Positions 24,704 through 33,973 of a stretch of DNA of 64,000 bases are shown piece by piece. The notes beneath the pieces were generated by a model. That model did no database searches. It saw only the letters and a list, made by a program, of their open reading frames with translations, and was not told the origin of the DNA. Position numbers and translations under genes: made by a program. Source of the DNA: Cryobacterium arcticum (lineage in GTDB: Bacteria > Actinomycetota > Actinomycetes > Actinomycetales > Microbacteriaceae); assembly GCF_001679725.1 (NCBI RefSeq), contig NZ_CP016282.1, positions 3,968,001 to 4,032,000 of the forward strand, in the 5' to 3' direction. Positions within the stretch are counted from its first letter, which is position 1. Each line of letters starts with the position of its first letter.

Positions 24704-25078
24704 TCATCGTGTGGTGGTCTGAGCGCCGTCGATCAGGGAAGTCGGGGATGGTTCGGCGGCCGGGCCGGGCTGCGTCGCTTCGCGGGCGCGGGCCGTGGCC
24801 ACCAGAAGTTGGGGTAGCGAGGGCACCCCGGCGGCACGGAACACTTCGCGGCCGTCGGCGGCACGGATGATGGTCGTCGGGGTGTGCTCGATGTTCAGCG
24901 ACTCTGCGCGTTGCGAGTCGCCGGCCACATCGAATTCGGCCAGGGTCGATCCCGGGACGAGTTGGAGGACCCGGTCCAGGGCCATCCGGGTGGTGCGGCA
25001 GGCGCCGCAGAACGAGGTGGAGAACAGCTCGAAGTGCACGGCTGGGTCCGCGGTGAGCGGGCGTGGAGCTGTGTGCAT
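24704..25078 (-). CDS. Thioredoxin-like protein with CGAC motif
   Basis: A 124-residue thioredoxin-fold protein: C24-G-A-C27 active site, a 'TPTT' cis-Pro region (about residue 66) and 'LAEFDV' core strand. The CGAC dipeptide differs from the usual CGPC. A disordered C-terminal tail of about 25 residues follows. No signal peptide is seen, so it is cytosolic. It precedes the GPP34 gene by 16 bases in one unit. Confidence 0.83.
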   Translation of the reverse strand: MHTAPRPLTADPAVHFELFSTSFCGACRTTRMALDRVLQLVPGSTLAEFDVAGDSQRAESLNIEHTPTTIIRAADGREVFRAAGVPSLPQLLVATARAREATQPGPAAEPSPTSLIDGAQTTTR

Positions 25079-25204
25079 TGCGGGCTTCCTGCCACAGCGA
25101 ATTCGGCATCACCGCGGTACTGGATGCAACGCCTCCGCCCCGCGGCTATTCCGCCTCTCGGTCACTCCTCAGCTTGGCGCGGGGCCCTGTGGGCCGGCCT
25201 GGGC

Positions 25205-26095
25205 CTAGCTTTCGCGGCCGAACAGCCGGCCGAGGTCGGAGAGTCCCGGAATCTCGAAGTTCGACACGGCGTCTGACAAACCCGAGGTATCGAGATTGGA
25301 GCCGAGGTCGGTCACCTGCTCGCCGAGGCCGCCGACGTACTCTTCGGCGCCCGCGGTGACGTCGCCGAGGCCACCGGTCAGGTTCTCGAAGTCCACGCCC
25401 AGTCCGGCGGCCTGCTCCAGGATGGGTGCGGCCACGCTGCTGAGCACGGCGCCACCGGCCACGGCCGCGAGGAGTCCACCGGCGGCGCCCACTCCGGCGC
25501 CGGCGACAGCGCCGAGGCCCGCCCCGGCGAGCGCACCGGCTCCGCCGCGACCGGCCGGCTTCGAGAACAGCGAGCGCAGGAATCCGGGGTTGTGGGCCTC
25601 ACCGCGGGCGGCGGCGCGGGCGAGGTCGGCGGGTTCGGCCGAGGCGGGCCGTTCCGTCGCCGGCAGCTCGGCCGTGAGCTGCGCGTTCACCTGTTCGCGT
25701 TGCGCGGGTGTGAGGCGGGCGAAGGCGTCGCGGTGCACCTGCTCGAGCTGTTCCGGCTGCGCCGTCTTGAGCAGGTACTCGTACCGGGCGACGGCCGCGG
25801 CATCCTCCGGGTTGGCCGGACGCTGCGCGGCCGGCTGGGGCGCGGATGCCGGACGGCCGGCTGCCGGGCGCGCGGCTGAGGCCGCCGGCGCACCGGTACC
25901 CGGTCGCACAGCGGAGCCCGCCGGCGCACTGGAACCGCTCGCCGCACCGTCGGGCCGGGTGTCCCCGGTGACCTTGTCGGCGGCGGCGCGCACCACGTCC
26001 CGCCAGTCGGCGTTGCCGTTGCCGTTCGCGGTCGACTGGCCGGACGTGCCGAGTGCTTTCGATGCCATGTTCAGAATGCGCTGGAAATTGCTCAT
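25205..26095 (-). CDS. Ala/Pro-rich protein with glycine-zipper segment, unknown function
   Basis: A 296-residue protein. The N-terminus is short and amphipathic ('FQRILNMASKALG'), then comes a disordered Ala/Pro/Arg linker (about 45-95), a charged helical domain (about 95-165, 'EQLEQVHRDAFARLTPAQREQVNAQL'), a glycine-zipper/Ala-rich hydrophobic stretch (about 184-220) and an acidic amphipathic tail. The layout resembles actinobacterial proteins of unknown role that may associate with membranes. No catalytic motif is seen. It is a single gene with its own start. Confidence 0.72.
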   Translation of the reverse strand: MSNFQRILNMASKALGTSGQSTANGNGNADWRDVVRAAADKVTGDTRPDGAASGSSAPAGSAVRPGTGAPAASAARPAAGRPASAPQPAAQRPANPEDAAAVARYEYLLKTAQPEQLEQVHRDAFARLTPAQREQVNAQLTAELPATERPASAEPADLARAAARGEAHNPGFLRSLFSKPAGRGGAGALAGAGLGAVAGAGVGAAGGLLAAVAGGAVLSSVAAPILEQAAGLGVDFENLTGGLGDVTAGAEEYVGGLGEQVTDLGSNLDTSGLSDAVSNFEIPGLSDLGRLFGRES

Positions 26096-26203
26096 GGAAA
26101 GCCCCTCAAGTTGACGAGTCCCCAGTTTCCCGGCTCCACCTGAGGGATTTCCCCCAACCGGCCTTGGATTCGGTGTGCGGCGCGTCCGGGGACCAACGGT
26201 GCG

Positions 26204-26701
26204 CTAAATGCCGCGACGGATGAGGCGTGGCACGACGATCCAGATCACCAGCACCACCATGAAGATGAACCCGGCGAAGGCGATGCCCCAGGCCCGGCCG
26301 AGCACCAGGTCGAAGATCAACAGCCCGATGCCGGCGACCGTGATGGCGACCCCGGCCAGCGTGACCTCCACGAAGCGGTTGGTGTACCGCACGATCGTGC
26401 CCTTGGCCTGCCGGCGGAACAGCACCCGGTGCAGGCTCACGGGCGCCAGCCCCACCAGGGTGGTGAGGATGGAGGTGACCACGAGCACGAGGTAGGTATC
26501 GCGCTGGAAGTCGTCGAGCTCGTCGAACCGGGACTGGAACACCGCGGCCAGCAGGAAGCCCGTGAGGATCTGGGTGCCGGTCTGGATGACGCGCAGTTCC
26601 TGCAGCAACTCGTTCCAGTTGCGGTCCAACCGTTCGGTGAGCGTTTCGTCGCGGCCGTCGTGGTCCGCGTCGGGCTCGTCCGGAAGCGGGGAATCGGTCA
26701 T
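26204..26701 (-). CDS. DUF6328-like four-helix membrane protein
   Basis: A 165-residue protein from ATG 26701; the much longer open frame upstream is antisense to an aminotransferase. A charged N-terminus with 'RLDRNWNELLQELRVIQTGTQILTGFLL' leads into four membrane segments, the pattern of the DUF6328 family common in Actinobacteria. Function is unknown. It is divergent from the aminotransferase gene. Confidence 0.82.
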   Translation of the reverse strand: MTDSPLPDEPDADHDGRDETLTERLDRNWNELLQELRVIQTGTQILTGFLLAAVFQSRFDELDDFQRDTYLVLVVTSILTTLVGLAPVSLHRVLFRRQAKGTIVRYTNRFVEVTLAGVAITVAGIGLLIFDLVLGRAWGIAFAGFIFMVVLVIWIVVPRLIRRGI

Positions 26702-26821
26702 CGGTGAGCCTTTCCGGAGCCGGGGCTTGGCGGGTTTGGGAGAATATACGTGACCCCACCCGGTCGAATCCACCATACCCAGGGCCCGCACCCACGGCCC
26801 CGGCCAGAGTTTGGAGTTGTC

Positions 26822-27961
26822 ATGCCCCAACTTTCGTCCACGGCGCGGTCGGTTCCCGGGTCGGGCATCCGCCGCATCTTCGAGCTCGCCGCCGACCTGC
26901 CCGACGTGATCCAGCTCAGTGTGGGCGAACCCGAGGAACGCGTGGCGCCGCACATTCTCGACGCGGGCGCCCGAGCGTGGCAGAACGACGCCACCAACTA
27001 CACCCCGAACAGTGGCCTGCTGCTGTTGCGGTCCGCCATCGTGAGCAAGCTCGGCGAATTCAACGGGTACGCGGTCGACGAAGATCAGGTGCACATCACG
27101 GCCGGCGGCTCGCAGGCCCTGCACATGGCGATGCTCCTCACCCTCGACGCCGGCGACGAGATCCTCATTCCCGACCCGGGTTACGCCACCTTCGCCATGG
27201 CGTCCCGGCTCGTCGGCGCCGTTCCCGTGCCCTACCGGCTCACTGCCGAGCACGCCTTCCGGCCCCGCATCGACGACCTCGAGCAGCGGGTGGGCCCGCG
27301 CACCCGCGTGCTGCTGATCAACAGCCCGTCCAACCCGCTCGGCGTGGTCTTCGAGCCGGAGGTGCTGCGGGAACTGCTCGACTTCGCCGCCCGGCACGAC
27401 CTCTGGGTGATCAGCGACGAGGTCTACGAGTACTTCACCTTCCATGGCGGCTACACGAGCGTGGCGAGCCTGGACCCGAACGACCGGGTGTTCAGCGTCT
27501 ACTCGCTCTCCAAGACGTACGGCCTCACCGGCGGCCGGATCGGCTACCTGGTGACCCCGCCCGGCGTGGCGGGCACCTTCCGCGCCGCGCAGGAGGCGAT
27601 CGTGAGCTGTGTGAACACCCCGGCACAGCTCGCCGCCCTGGCCGCGATCGAGGGCGACCAGTCGGCGATAGCGGATGCGCGGGAGCACTACCGTAAAAAC
27701 CTCGCGGCAGCCGGGGCGGCCCTGGATGCCCGCGGCATCGAGTACTACCGTCCGGACGGGGCGTTCTACCTCTGGGTCAACGTCTCGTACTGCTCCAATG
27801 GAAACGTCGCCCAGTGGGCCGAGGAGTTCCTGCTCAGCCAACGGGTGGCCGTGGCGCCCGGTTCGGCTTTCGGCGCCGGCGGAGAGGGCTGGATCCGGAT
27901 CTGCGCCGCCGGCCAGCGGAAGCCGCTGCTCACCGCGCTGTCCCGGTTGCCCGCCGTCTAA
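26822..27961 (+). CDS. Class I/II PLP-dependent aminotransferase
   Basis: A 379-residue aminotransferase of the aspartate/aromatic class. The pattern is complete: 'NSPSNPLG' (167-174), 'SDEVYEY' (198-204), PLP-binding lysine K231 in 'SLSKTYGLTGGRIGY', and a C-terminal Arg in 'GWIRICAAG' that binds the substrate carboxylate. ATG 26822 is preferred over an upstream in-frame ATG because the intervening residues are Pro/Arg-rich and there is no ribosome site. The substrate is not evident; it is a lone gene. Confidence 0.9.
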   Translation: MPQLSSTARSVPGSGIRRIFELAADLPDVIQLSVGEPEERVAPHILDAGARAWQNDATNYTPNSGLLLLRSAIVSKLGEFNGYAVDEDQVHITAGGSQALHMAMLLTLDAGDEILIPDPGYATFAMASRLVGAVPVPYRLTAEHAFRPRIDDLEQRVGPRTRVLLINSPSNPLGVVFEPEVLRELLDFAARHDLWVISDEVYEYFTFHGGYTSVASLDPNDRVFSVYSLSKTYGLTGGRIGYLVTPPGVAGTFRAAQEAIVSCVNTPAQLAALAAIEGDQSAIADAREHYRKNLAAAGAALDARGIEYYRPDGAFYLWVNVSYCSNGNVAQWAEEFLLSQRVAVAPGSAFGAGGEGWIRICAAGQRKPLLTALSRLPAV

Positions 27962-28007
27962 GCAGCGGAGCGGGGCATCCGCGCAGCCCGCCCCACTACG
28001 TTGGCGA

Positions 28008-29249
28008 TCAGACGGTCGGTGCCACGTCGGCGCGGGTGCGGGCGAACACAGTCTTCAGCGACACCCGGCTGGTGTACTGAATCGACCCGTACCGGAAGAG
28101 CCGCACGGCCAGCTGGAGCACGACTGCGGCGAGCAGGAACAACTCGACGATGATGACGGCCGCCTCCCACCCGTTGAGGGTGCCGAATGCGTTCCGCAGC
28201 ATCGCGGTGAGCGGCGCCGAATACGGGAAGTAGGTGAAGATCTGCACCACGAAGCTGTGCGGGCTCGAGACGATCGAGGAGACCGCGTACAACGGCATGA
28301 TCAGCAGGAGGATCAGCACGGCCGACAGGCTGCCGGCGTCTTTGGCCGTGGGCATGATCGCCCCGATGGCCACCAGCGTGCCGGTGAACAGGGCGAACCC
28401 GCCGATGGCCAGCAACGCTCCCACGATCATCTGCGCCGGGTCGAAGGTCAGCGCCGAGAAGTCAAGCTCCGGGATGTTGAGCGAGTCGCGGAAGAAGGCG
28501 TAGGCGATGGCGACGGGGGCCAGGAACACGAGCACCTGGGTGAACCCCACGATGAACAGCGAGATGATCTTGCCCGTGATCAGCGTGGTGGGGTTGAGGG
28601 TGGTGAGGATCATCTCGGTGACCCGGTTCTCCTTCTCCTCCAGGGTGCTCGTGAGCATCTGGTTCGAGAGCAGGGTGAACACGAGGAAGAAGACCACGAC
28701 GTAGATCAGCGGCGGGATCACGCCCATGAAGCCGGCGGCCTTCTCCCCGTCGTTGTAGGTGGTGGCGTCCACCGAGACGTTGCCCCGGGCCAGTTCGGCC
28801 AACGCCGGATCCCCGATCTCGTTCTGCGCGCTCAGGACGAGCAGCTGTTTGGCCACGGCGTCGTAGGCGCCGTTGCCGAAGAGTCCCTTGTCGACGCCGG
28901 ACACCTGCACGGCGGCGGTGCTCGGGTCGGCCGGGTACACGAAGTGGGCGTCTTCGGTGCCCGCCTTCACGGCGGCGATCGCGGCGGCGTCATCCGTCAC
29001 GGCCGTGCCGCCCATCTTCGACGCCACGGCCGGGTCGACATAGCCGGATGCATCGCTGTAGGTGAACGTGATCGCGGCGTCGGCTTGGGCATCCCTCGTG
29101 CTCTCGGCCGAGGTGTTGCCGATGATCATGAGGGTCATCACAATGGCGATGCCGACCGGCACCAGCAGGGTGGTGATCCAGAACCGCCGCTTGCTGAGCG
29201 TGCGGCCGACCTCGAATCCGATGACCGTGCGCAGGTTGTGCCGTGCCAT
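28008..29249 (-). CDS. ABC-2 type exporter permease (NatB-like)
   Basis: A 413-residue permease: one N-terminal membrane segment (about 20-43), a large extracellular domain (about 45-175) and five to six membrane segments in the C-terminal half, including 'EEKENRVTEMILTTLNP', the cytoplasmic coupling motif of the NatB/ABC-2 family. It overlaps its ATPase gene by one base (29249). It is probably an exporter for Na+, a lipid or a drug; the substrate cannot be inferred. Confidence 0.9.
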   Translation of the reverse strand: MARHNLRTVIGFEVGRTLSKRRFWITTLLVPVGIAIVMTLMIIGNTSAESTRDAQADAAITFTYSDASGYVDPAVASKMGGTAVTDDAAAIAAVKAGTEDAHFVYPADPSTAAVQVSGVDKGLFGNGAYDAVAKQLLVLSAQNEIGDPALAELARGNVSVDATTYNDGEKAAGFMGVIPPLIYVVVFFLVFTLLSNQMLTSTLEEKENRVTEMILTTLNPTTLITGKIISLFIVGFTQVLVFLAPVAIAYAFFRDSLNIPELDFSALTFDPAQMIVGALLAIGGFALFTGTLVAIGAIMPTAKDAGSLSAVLILLLIMPLYAVSSIVSSPHSFVVQIFTYFPYSAPLTAMLRNAFGTLNGWEAAVIIVELFLLAAVVLQLAVRLFRYGSIQYTSRVSLKTVFARTRADVAPTV

Positions 29250-30178
29250 CAGCGTGCCGCCATTTCGTTCTGTTCGCCGTAGACGCTCACGAAGATCTCG
29301 TCCAGTGAGAGCTTGCTGGTGGCGAAGCTGCGCACCAGCACTCCGGCGTCGACCAGGTCGCGCAGGATGAGGGCTTCGTCGGTGCTGTCGGTGAGGGTGA
29401 GTTCGGCATAGTTGCGGTCCCGGGTGCTGACCTCGTAGTGCGTCGAGGGCGGGATGTCACCGGAGTAGCTCATGCGGATCATGGTTCCGCCGTACTGGTT
29501 CTGCACCTCGGGGATGGTGCCGTAGGCCTCCGCGCGTCCGTTCTTGAGCAGGATCACGCGGTCGCAGAGACGCTCCACCTCCTCCATCTGGTGCGTGACC
29601 ATGAGCACGGTGGCGCCATTGCGTTTCTGTTCCTCGATGATGTCCATGAGCAGCCGCCGGTTGACCGGGTCGAACCCCTTGGTGGGTTCGTCGAGGATGA
29701 GCAGTTCAGGGTCGTTCATGATCGTGACGCCCAGCTGCACCTTCTGCTGCTGCCCGCCCGAGAGCTTGTCGACCCGGGTCTTGGCCTTGTCGGCCAGACC
29801 GACCCGTTCGAGGTAGTCCATCGACCAGGCGGTCGCCGCCTTCTTGCTCAGACCTTTGAGGGCGCCGAAGTACGACATGACAGCGATGACGGACTCCTTC
29901 TTATAGAGTCCGCGTTCCTCGGGGAGATAGCCCAGCCGGCTGCCGGCCTCCGGGGTGAACGGGCGGCCGTCGATGTGCAGCACCCCCGCACTGGGGAGAT
30001 AGATTCCGAGCAGGGCTCGCAGGGTGGTCGTCTTTCCCGACCCGTTGGAGCCGAGAAACCCGAACGTCTCGCCGCGTCGCACATCGAAGGAGAGGTCCTC
30101 GATGACAGTGGTGCTGGCGAAGTCCATCCGAAAATGCTCGATGTGAACAAGAGGCTCTTCTTGAAGCGTCATGCCCAC
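29249..30178 (-). CDS. ABC exporter ATPase (NatA-like)
   Basis: A 309-residue ATPase with Walker A G43-S-N-G-S-G-K-T50, Q-loop 'LGYLPEERGLYKKESV', signature LSGGQQQ (139-145) and Walker B 'LLILDEP' (159-165), followed by an H-loop 'VTHQ'. The 'PEERGLY' Q-loop is typical of the NatA-type partners of ABC-2 permeases. The C-terminal 80 residues are an extra regulatory domain. ATG at 30172 is an equally possible start. It is divergent from arr. Confidence 0.92.
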   Translation of the reverse strand: MGMTLQEEPLVHIEHFRMDFASTTVIEDLSFDVRRGETFGFLGSNGSGKTTTLRALLGIYLPSAGVLHIDGRPFTPEAGSRLGYLPEERGLYKKESVIAVMSYFGALKGLSKKAATAWSMDYLERVGLADKAKTRVDKLSGGQQQKVQLGVTIMNDPELLILDEPTKGFDPVNRRLLMDIIEEQKRNGATVLMVTHQMEEVERLCDRVILLKNGRAEAYGTIPEVQNQYGGTMIRMSYSGDIPPSTHYEVSTRDRNYAELTLTDSTDEALILRDLVDAGVLVRSFATSKLSLDEIFVSVYGEQNEMAAR

Positions 30179-30270
30179 ACCCTAACGCTGTGGTGGTTGC
30201 GGCCGACACGAGCGTGCGAGCCGACGCTGGTGCGGTTTAGACTTCCGCACGTCAACCAGGAAGGGGAATC

Positions 30271-30699
30271 ATGAGTGGTGAACCGATACCGTTCGAGGTG
30301 CACGAGTCCGGTGCGCTGTTCCACGGCACCAAGGCACAGCTGGCGGTGGGTGACCTGTTGCTGCCCGGCCGGCAGTCGAACTTCGGCGTGGGGCGAACCG
30401 CAAACCACGTCTACGTGACCGGGACCCTGGATGCGGCGACCTGGGGCGCCGAACTGGCCGCCGGCGAGGGCCGCGGCCACATCTATATCGTCGAACCGCT
30501 CGGCGCCGTCGAAGACGACCCCAATGTGACCGACAAGAAGTTTCCCGGCAACCCGACCCGGTCGTACCGCACCCGCGAGCCCGTGAAGGTGATCGGCGAG
30601 CTCACGGACTGGGTGGGGCACACACCTGCTCAGCTGCAGGCGATGCGGGACGGCCTCGCCGCGCTCGAGCGCAACGGCGGCGCGGTCATCTACGACTGA
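30271..30699 (+). CDS. arr: Rifamycin ADP-ribosyltransferase (Arr)
   Basis: A 142-residue enzyme that transfers ADP-ribose from NAD to the C23 hydroxyl of rifamycins. The whole length matches the Arr family: 'FHGTKAQLAVGDLL' (17-30), 'NHVYVTGTLDAATWGAELA' (45-63), 'GRGHIYIVEPLG' (67-78) and 'DDPNVTDKKFPGNPTRSYR' (82-100). ATG 30271 has AGGAAGGGG. It is a chromosomal single gene, divergent from an ABC exporter. Chromosomal arr genes are frequent in soil and cold-habitat Actinobacteria; resistance is expected but expression is unproven. Confidence 0.94.
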   Translation: MSGEPIPFEVHESGALFHGTKAQLAVGDLLLPGRQSNFGVGRTANHVYVTGTLDAATWGAELAAGEGRGHIYIVEPLGAVEDDPNVTDKKFPGNPTRSYRTREPVKVIGELTDWVGHTPAQLQAMRDGLAALERNGGAVIYD

Positions 30700-30738
30700 C
30701 TCCCCGACCGTAACGGCCAAGGTGCTCCCGCGCTCCTT

Positions 30739-30779
30739 CGCGGACGAGCTGCCCGGTGTATTCGGGCAGCTCATCCGCG
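30739..30779. terminator. Bidirectional terminator after arr
   Basis: A 17-bp stem with one C-A mismatch (30739-30755 with 30763-30779) has a 7-base loop. It lies between convergent genes and could serve both strands. Confidence 0.82.
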
Positions 30780-30813
30780 GTGAGCGCTATAGCGTGCGGC
30801 GCAGCGTGCGGCG

Positions 30814-33792
30814 TTAGGCCTGCTGGCGGCGACGCAGGAACAGGGCGCCGGCTCCCGCGGCCAGCAGCGCCAGGGCGCCGCCCAGCATCGGGGTGACGAA
30901 TCCGACGCCGGTGCTGGCCAGGGTGGACCCTGAGCCCGCCGCGACCACCGTGAAGGCGATCTCGGCGCTGTCACCGTTGGCGGCGGTCACGACGATGCGG
31001 TGCGCGCCGGCTTCCGTGCTCGCCGGGATGGTGACCTGGGTGGCGTAGGAGCCATCCGCAGCGCTCGTGATCGTGGCGAGCCGCACCGGGGTGGAGTACA
31101 GCGCCACCGTGAGTGCGGTATTGGCCGCGAAGCCGCGCCCGGAGATGCCGACGGCACTGCCCGCGGTGACCCGCAGGTCGGCGTCGCCCAGCACGACGGA
31201 CGGTGCGCTGCCGGTGTTGGTCGGGGCCGGGGACGGTACGGCCGTGCCGGTCGGGGTGGGGGTCGGCGACACCGTCGGAGTTGCCGTCGGGGTCGGGGTC
31301 GGGGTCGCGGTCGGCTGGGTCGTCGGCGTGGCGGTCGGGGTCGCGGTCGGCTCGGTCGTCGGCGTAGCGGTCGGCTCCGCAGTCGGCGGAACGGTCGGCC
31401 CGGTCGTGGGCGGGGCTGTCGGCGTGCCGGTCGGCGTCGGGTCCGGCGTCGGTGCCACGAGACCGAAGACATCGGCCGCGGTGCCCAGCTTGAGGAACAC
31501 GGTCTCGCCCGTGGCGTCCTTCAGGCCGTCGTTGTCGGTGACCGCGTAGACGTTCTTGTCGGCGCCGATGGTGAGGCCCTCGAGCTTCTCCTGGGTCCAG
31601 CCGTTGGTGGCCTGGAGGTCGGGCAGCACGTCGTAGGCCAGCTTCTTGCGCAGGATCGGCAGCACGCCGGGGGCGGGATCCGTGGCCGGCAGGGCCACGG
31701 TGTAGATGCGCTTGACGGCGGCGGCGGGGCCGTTGAGCTTGTCCCGCTCGATCACGGCGAGGGTGTTCTCGTCCACGGCCACGATCTCGGACAGGCCCAT
31801 CCAGTCGGTTCCGCCGGCGTCGGCCTCCAGCTGGTAACCGAACCAGGTCCAGGTCTTCTCGGTCACGTCGTACCGGCCGATGCGGGTCACACCATTGCCG
31901 TCCACCGTGGCGGTGGGATCCGCGGGGTCGGTCCACAGCGGGCGCTGGATCGCGACGTAGAGCTCTTCGTGCCCGGCCGCATCCGTCGTCGCGGTGACGC
32001 CTTCGTAGCCCCACTTGGAGATGTGCGCGGAGATGTCGGCCGGCAGGGCCACGGTCTCCTGAACGGCACCGGCGGCATCCGTGCGATACAGCAGGTTGCC
32101 GGCACCGGTGACGCCCTCGGCGGCGAGCCAGAAGCCGCCCTGCTCGCGGGCGTGCAGGCCCTCGATGTCGAAGACGGCCGGCTTGCCGTTCTCGGTGACG
32201 ACCAGGCTGGAGTCGATGCGCGCGGGGGTTTTTGTGACGTCGACCGTGAAGATGGTGCTGGGCGAGAGGGCCGAATCGCTGGCCGTGTAGATTCGCTCGG
32301 TGTCGCCGGGCTTGGCGCTCAGCGCGCCGAGCGCGACCCAGCCGATCGGCAGGCCCGCGACGTCGTCGGAGACGATGCTCGGCTGGCCCGCCGTGCTGCC
32401 GCCGTCGCCGAGCTCGTACAGGGCGACGGATGCGCGCACGCCGACGCTCGCGTCGTCGGTCTCGCTCGAGGCGACGAGCAGGTTGCGGCTGGGCACGGCC
32501 AACAGGCCCTCGGGCCCGTTGGTGGCGAAGACCATCTGCTGGTAGACCGGGTTCACCGGGTCGGTGAGGTCGTAGACGGCCACGAAGTTGCTGCGCTCGG
32601 AGGCGACGAATCCGTAGCGGGTGCCGTCGATGGTGGAGACCATCAGGCCCTCGGGTTCGCTGCCCTTCTTGTCGGCACGGCTGTCGGCGTACAGGCCGCC
32701 GGCCACGGCGAGGTGCTCGAAGGAGTTGCCGGCATCCCAGGCCACGGCGCCCGTGCTGGCGTCGAAGATGGTCCAGCCTCGGCTGCCGCCCTTCCAGTCG
32801 CCCTCGTTGGCGGTGGCCAGGTGGGTGTCGTCCACCCAGGCGATGGAGTCGGGTTCGCGCGGAACGTTGGTGATCGAGCCGGTGAGGTTGATCACCTTGT
32901 CCTTCTTGGTGTCGATCCCGGTGACCGTGGCGGTGCCGGCGCTGAAGACCTTGGTGATGGCCCGGCTGGGCAGGTCGACGAGCACGATGCCGTTGTTCTC
33001 CTGCAGGGTGACGGCCAGCTGGTTGGCGCTGTTGATGGTGACGTACTCGGGCTCGGGGTCGGTGGGCGAGTCGAGGCCGGCCGCCGTGAACGAGGGCAGT
33101 GCCGTGCCGTCGGAGGCCACGAAAGGCACCGGGGTGGTCACCCAGGTGGTGGGGTCGGCGTTGAGGTCGATCACCTGAACGAACCCGGCGGGCAGCTGGG
33201 GCAGGTCGCCCTTCTTGCCGCCGGCGGGGGTGGCCGACTCGTCGCGCTGGTTCTCGATCGCGATGGCCGCGTAGGCGTGGTCTTTGCTGATGGCGATCGA
33301 GTCGGGCTGGCCGGCCAGGTCGAGGCTGGTGACCAGGGTGCGGTCGCTGATGCGGATCACGTCGAGCCGGCCGGAGGGCGAGACGAAGTCGCCGCCGCTC
33401 TCGTCGATGACCACGAGCACGTAGTCGCCGTAGACGGCCACGGAGGTGGGCTGGTCGTCGGCGTGGCCGAGGTCGGCCAGGGAGATGCTGCCGGCGCCGA
33501 CGGGCTTGTTCACGTCGGAGATGTCGAGGAAGCCGATGCGCTTGCCCGGGGCATCCGTGTAGATGACGGTCTTGCCATCGTCGGTGACGCCGGAGATCTC
33601 GGCGGCGGTGGTGTCGGCCGGGCTGACGCCGGCGGGCGCGTTGAGGTAGACCGGGTAGGTGGCGGTGCGGTGGAACGCCGAGGTCGTGGGCGCAGGGGCC
33701 GCGGCGAGCGCCGGGGCGACGACCACGCAGCTGGCCATGACAGCCGCCGCCGCGATGAAGGTGATGCGGCGGGCTGGTCTCGAAAAAGTCAT
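30814..33792 (-). CDS. Cell-wall-anchored esterase-like/beta-propeller protein
   Basis: A 992-residue surface protein from ATG 33792 (the frame upstream is not protein-like). It has a signal peptide (about 1-31, ending 'APALAAAP'). Residues about 60-430 look like a YncE/choice-of-anchor beta-propeller ('DVIRISDRTLVTSLDLAGQPDSIAIS'). Residues about 440-780 resemble the esterase-like activity of phytase domain ('FDIEGLHAREQGGFWLAAEG', 'KLEGLTIGADKNVYAVTDNDG'). A Thr-Pro repeat spacer follows (about 790-865), then an Ig-like domain (about 870-950) and a sorting signal: LASTG (958-962), hydrophobic helix, RRRQQA. LAxTG is the motif of class E sortases in high-GC Gram-positives. Role: a wall-exposed phosphoesterase or binding protein. 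Confidence 0.85.
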   Translation of the reverse strand: MTFSRPARRITFIAAAAVMASCVVVAPALAAAPAPTTSAFHRTATYPVYLNAPAGVSPADTTAAEISGVTDDGKTVIYTDAPGKRIGFLDISDVNKPVGAGSISLADLGHADDQPTSVAVYGDYVLVVIDESGGDFVSPSGRLDVIRISDRTLVTSLDLAGQPDSIAISKDHAYAAIAIENQRDESATPAGGKKGDLPQLPAGFVQVIDLNADPTTWVTTPVPFVASDGTALPSFTAAGLDSPTDPEPEYVTINSANQLAVTLQENNGIVLVDLPSRAITKVFSAGTATVTGIDTKKDKVINLTGSITNVPREPDSIAWVDDTHLATANEGDWKGGSRGWTIFDASTGAVAWDAGNSFEHLAVAGGLYADSRADKKGSEPEGLMVSTIDGTRYGFVASERSNFVAVYDLTDPVNPVYQQMVFATNGPEGLLAVPSRNLLVASSETDDASVGVRASVALYELGDGGSTAGQPSIVSDDVAGLPIGWVALGALSAKPGDTERIYTASDSALSPSTIFTVDVTKTPARIDSSLVVTENGKPAVFDIEGLHAREQGGFWLAAEGVTGAGNLLYRTDAAGAVQETVALPADISAHISKWGYEGVTATTDAAGHEELYVAIQRPLWTDPADPTATVDGNGVTRIGRYDVTEKTWTWFGYQLEADAGGTDWMGLSEIVAVDENTLAVIERDKLNGPAAAVKRIYTVALPATDPAPGVLPILRKKLAYDVLPDLQATNGWTQEKLEGLTIGADKNVYAVTDNDGLKDATGETVFLKLGTAADVFGLVAPTPDPTPTGTPTAPPTTGPTVPPTAEPTATPTTEPTATPTATPTTQPTATPTPTPTATPTVSPTPTPTGTAVPSPAPTNTGSAPSVVLGDADLRVTAGSAVGISGRGFAANTALTVALYSTPVRLATITSAADGSYATQVTIPASTEAGAHRIVVTAANGDSAEIAFTVVAAGSGSTLASTGVGFVTPMLGGALALLAAGAGALFLRRRQQA
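31200..31450. repeat. Thr-Pro minisatellite in the surface protein
   Basis: Short GTCGG-rich units of 6 and 12 bases repeat through this stretch and encode T-P/T-A-T-P on the reverse strand. The length can vary by slippage; it serves as a flexible wall-spanning spacer. Confidence 0.8.
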
Positions 33793-33973
33793 GGGTTCCC
33801 TTGTCGCGAGCGTTACCTGTGCGAGTTCACAGGTACTCGTCGAGCGTGCTGGTCGCCGGGAACGTCGGGGTGACCCGGAAGGGTCCGCGAGGCGACGGCA
33901 AGATGTACGACAGGCAAACGGGTCTGCGCAGCGGCTATTCCGGTGCACTGTTCGATGTGGCAGGATTCCTGCC

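Noticed and set aside
31000..33873. 957-codon open frame antisense to the surface protein
   Set aside because: Gly/Arg/Val-rich shadow caused by high GC. The reverse-strand gene has a signal peptide, domains and a sorting signal.
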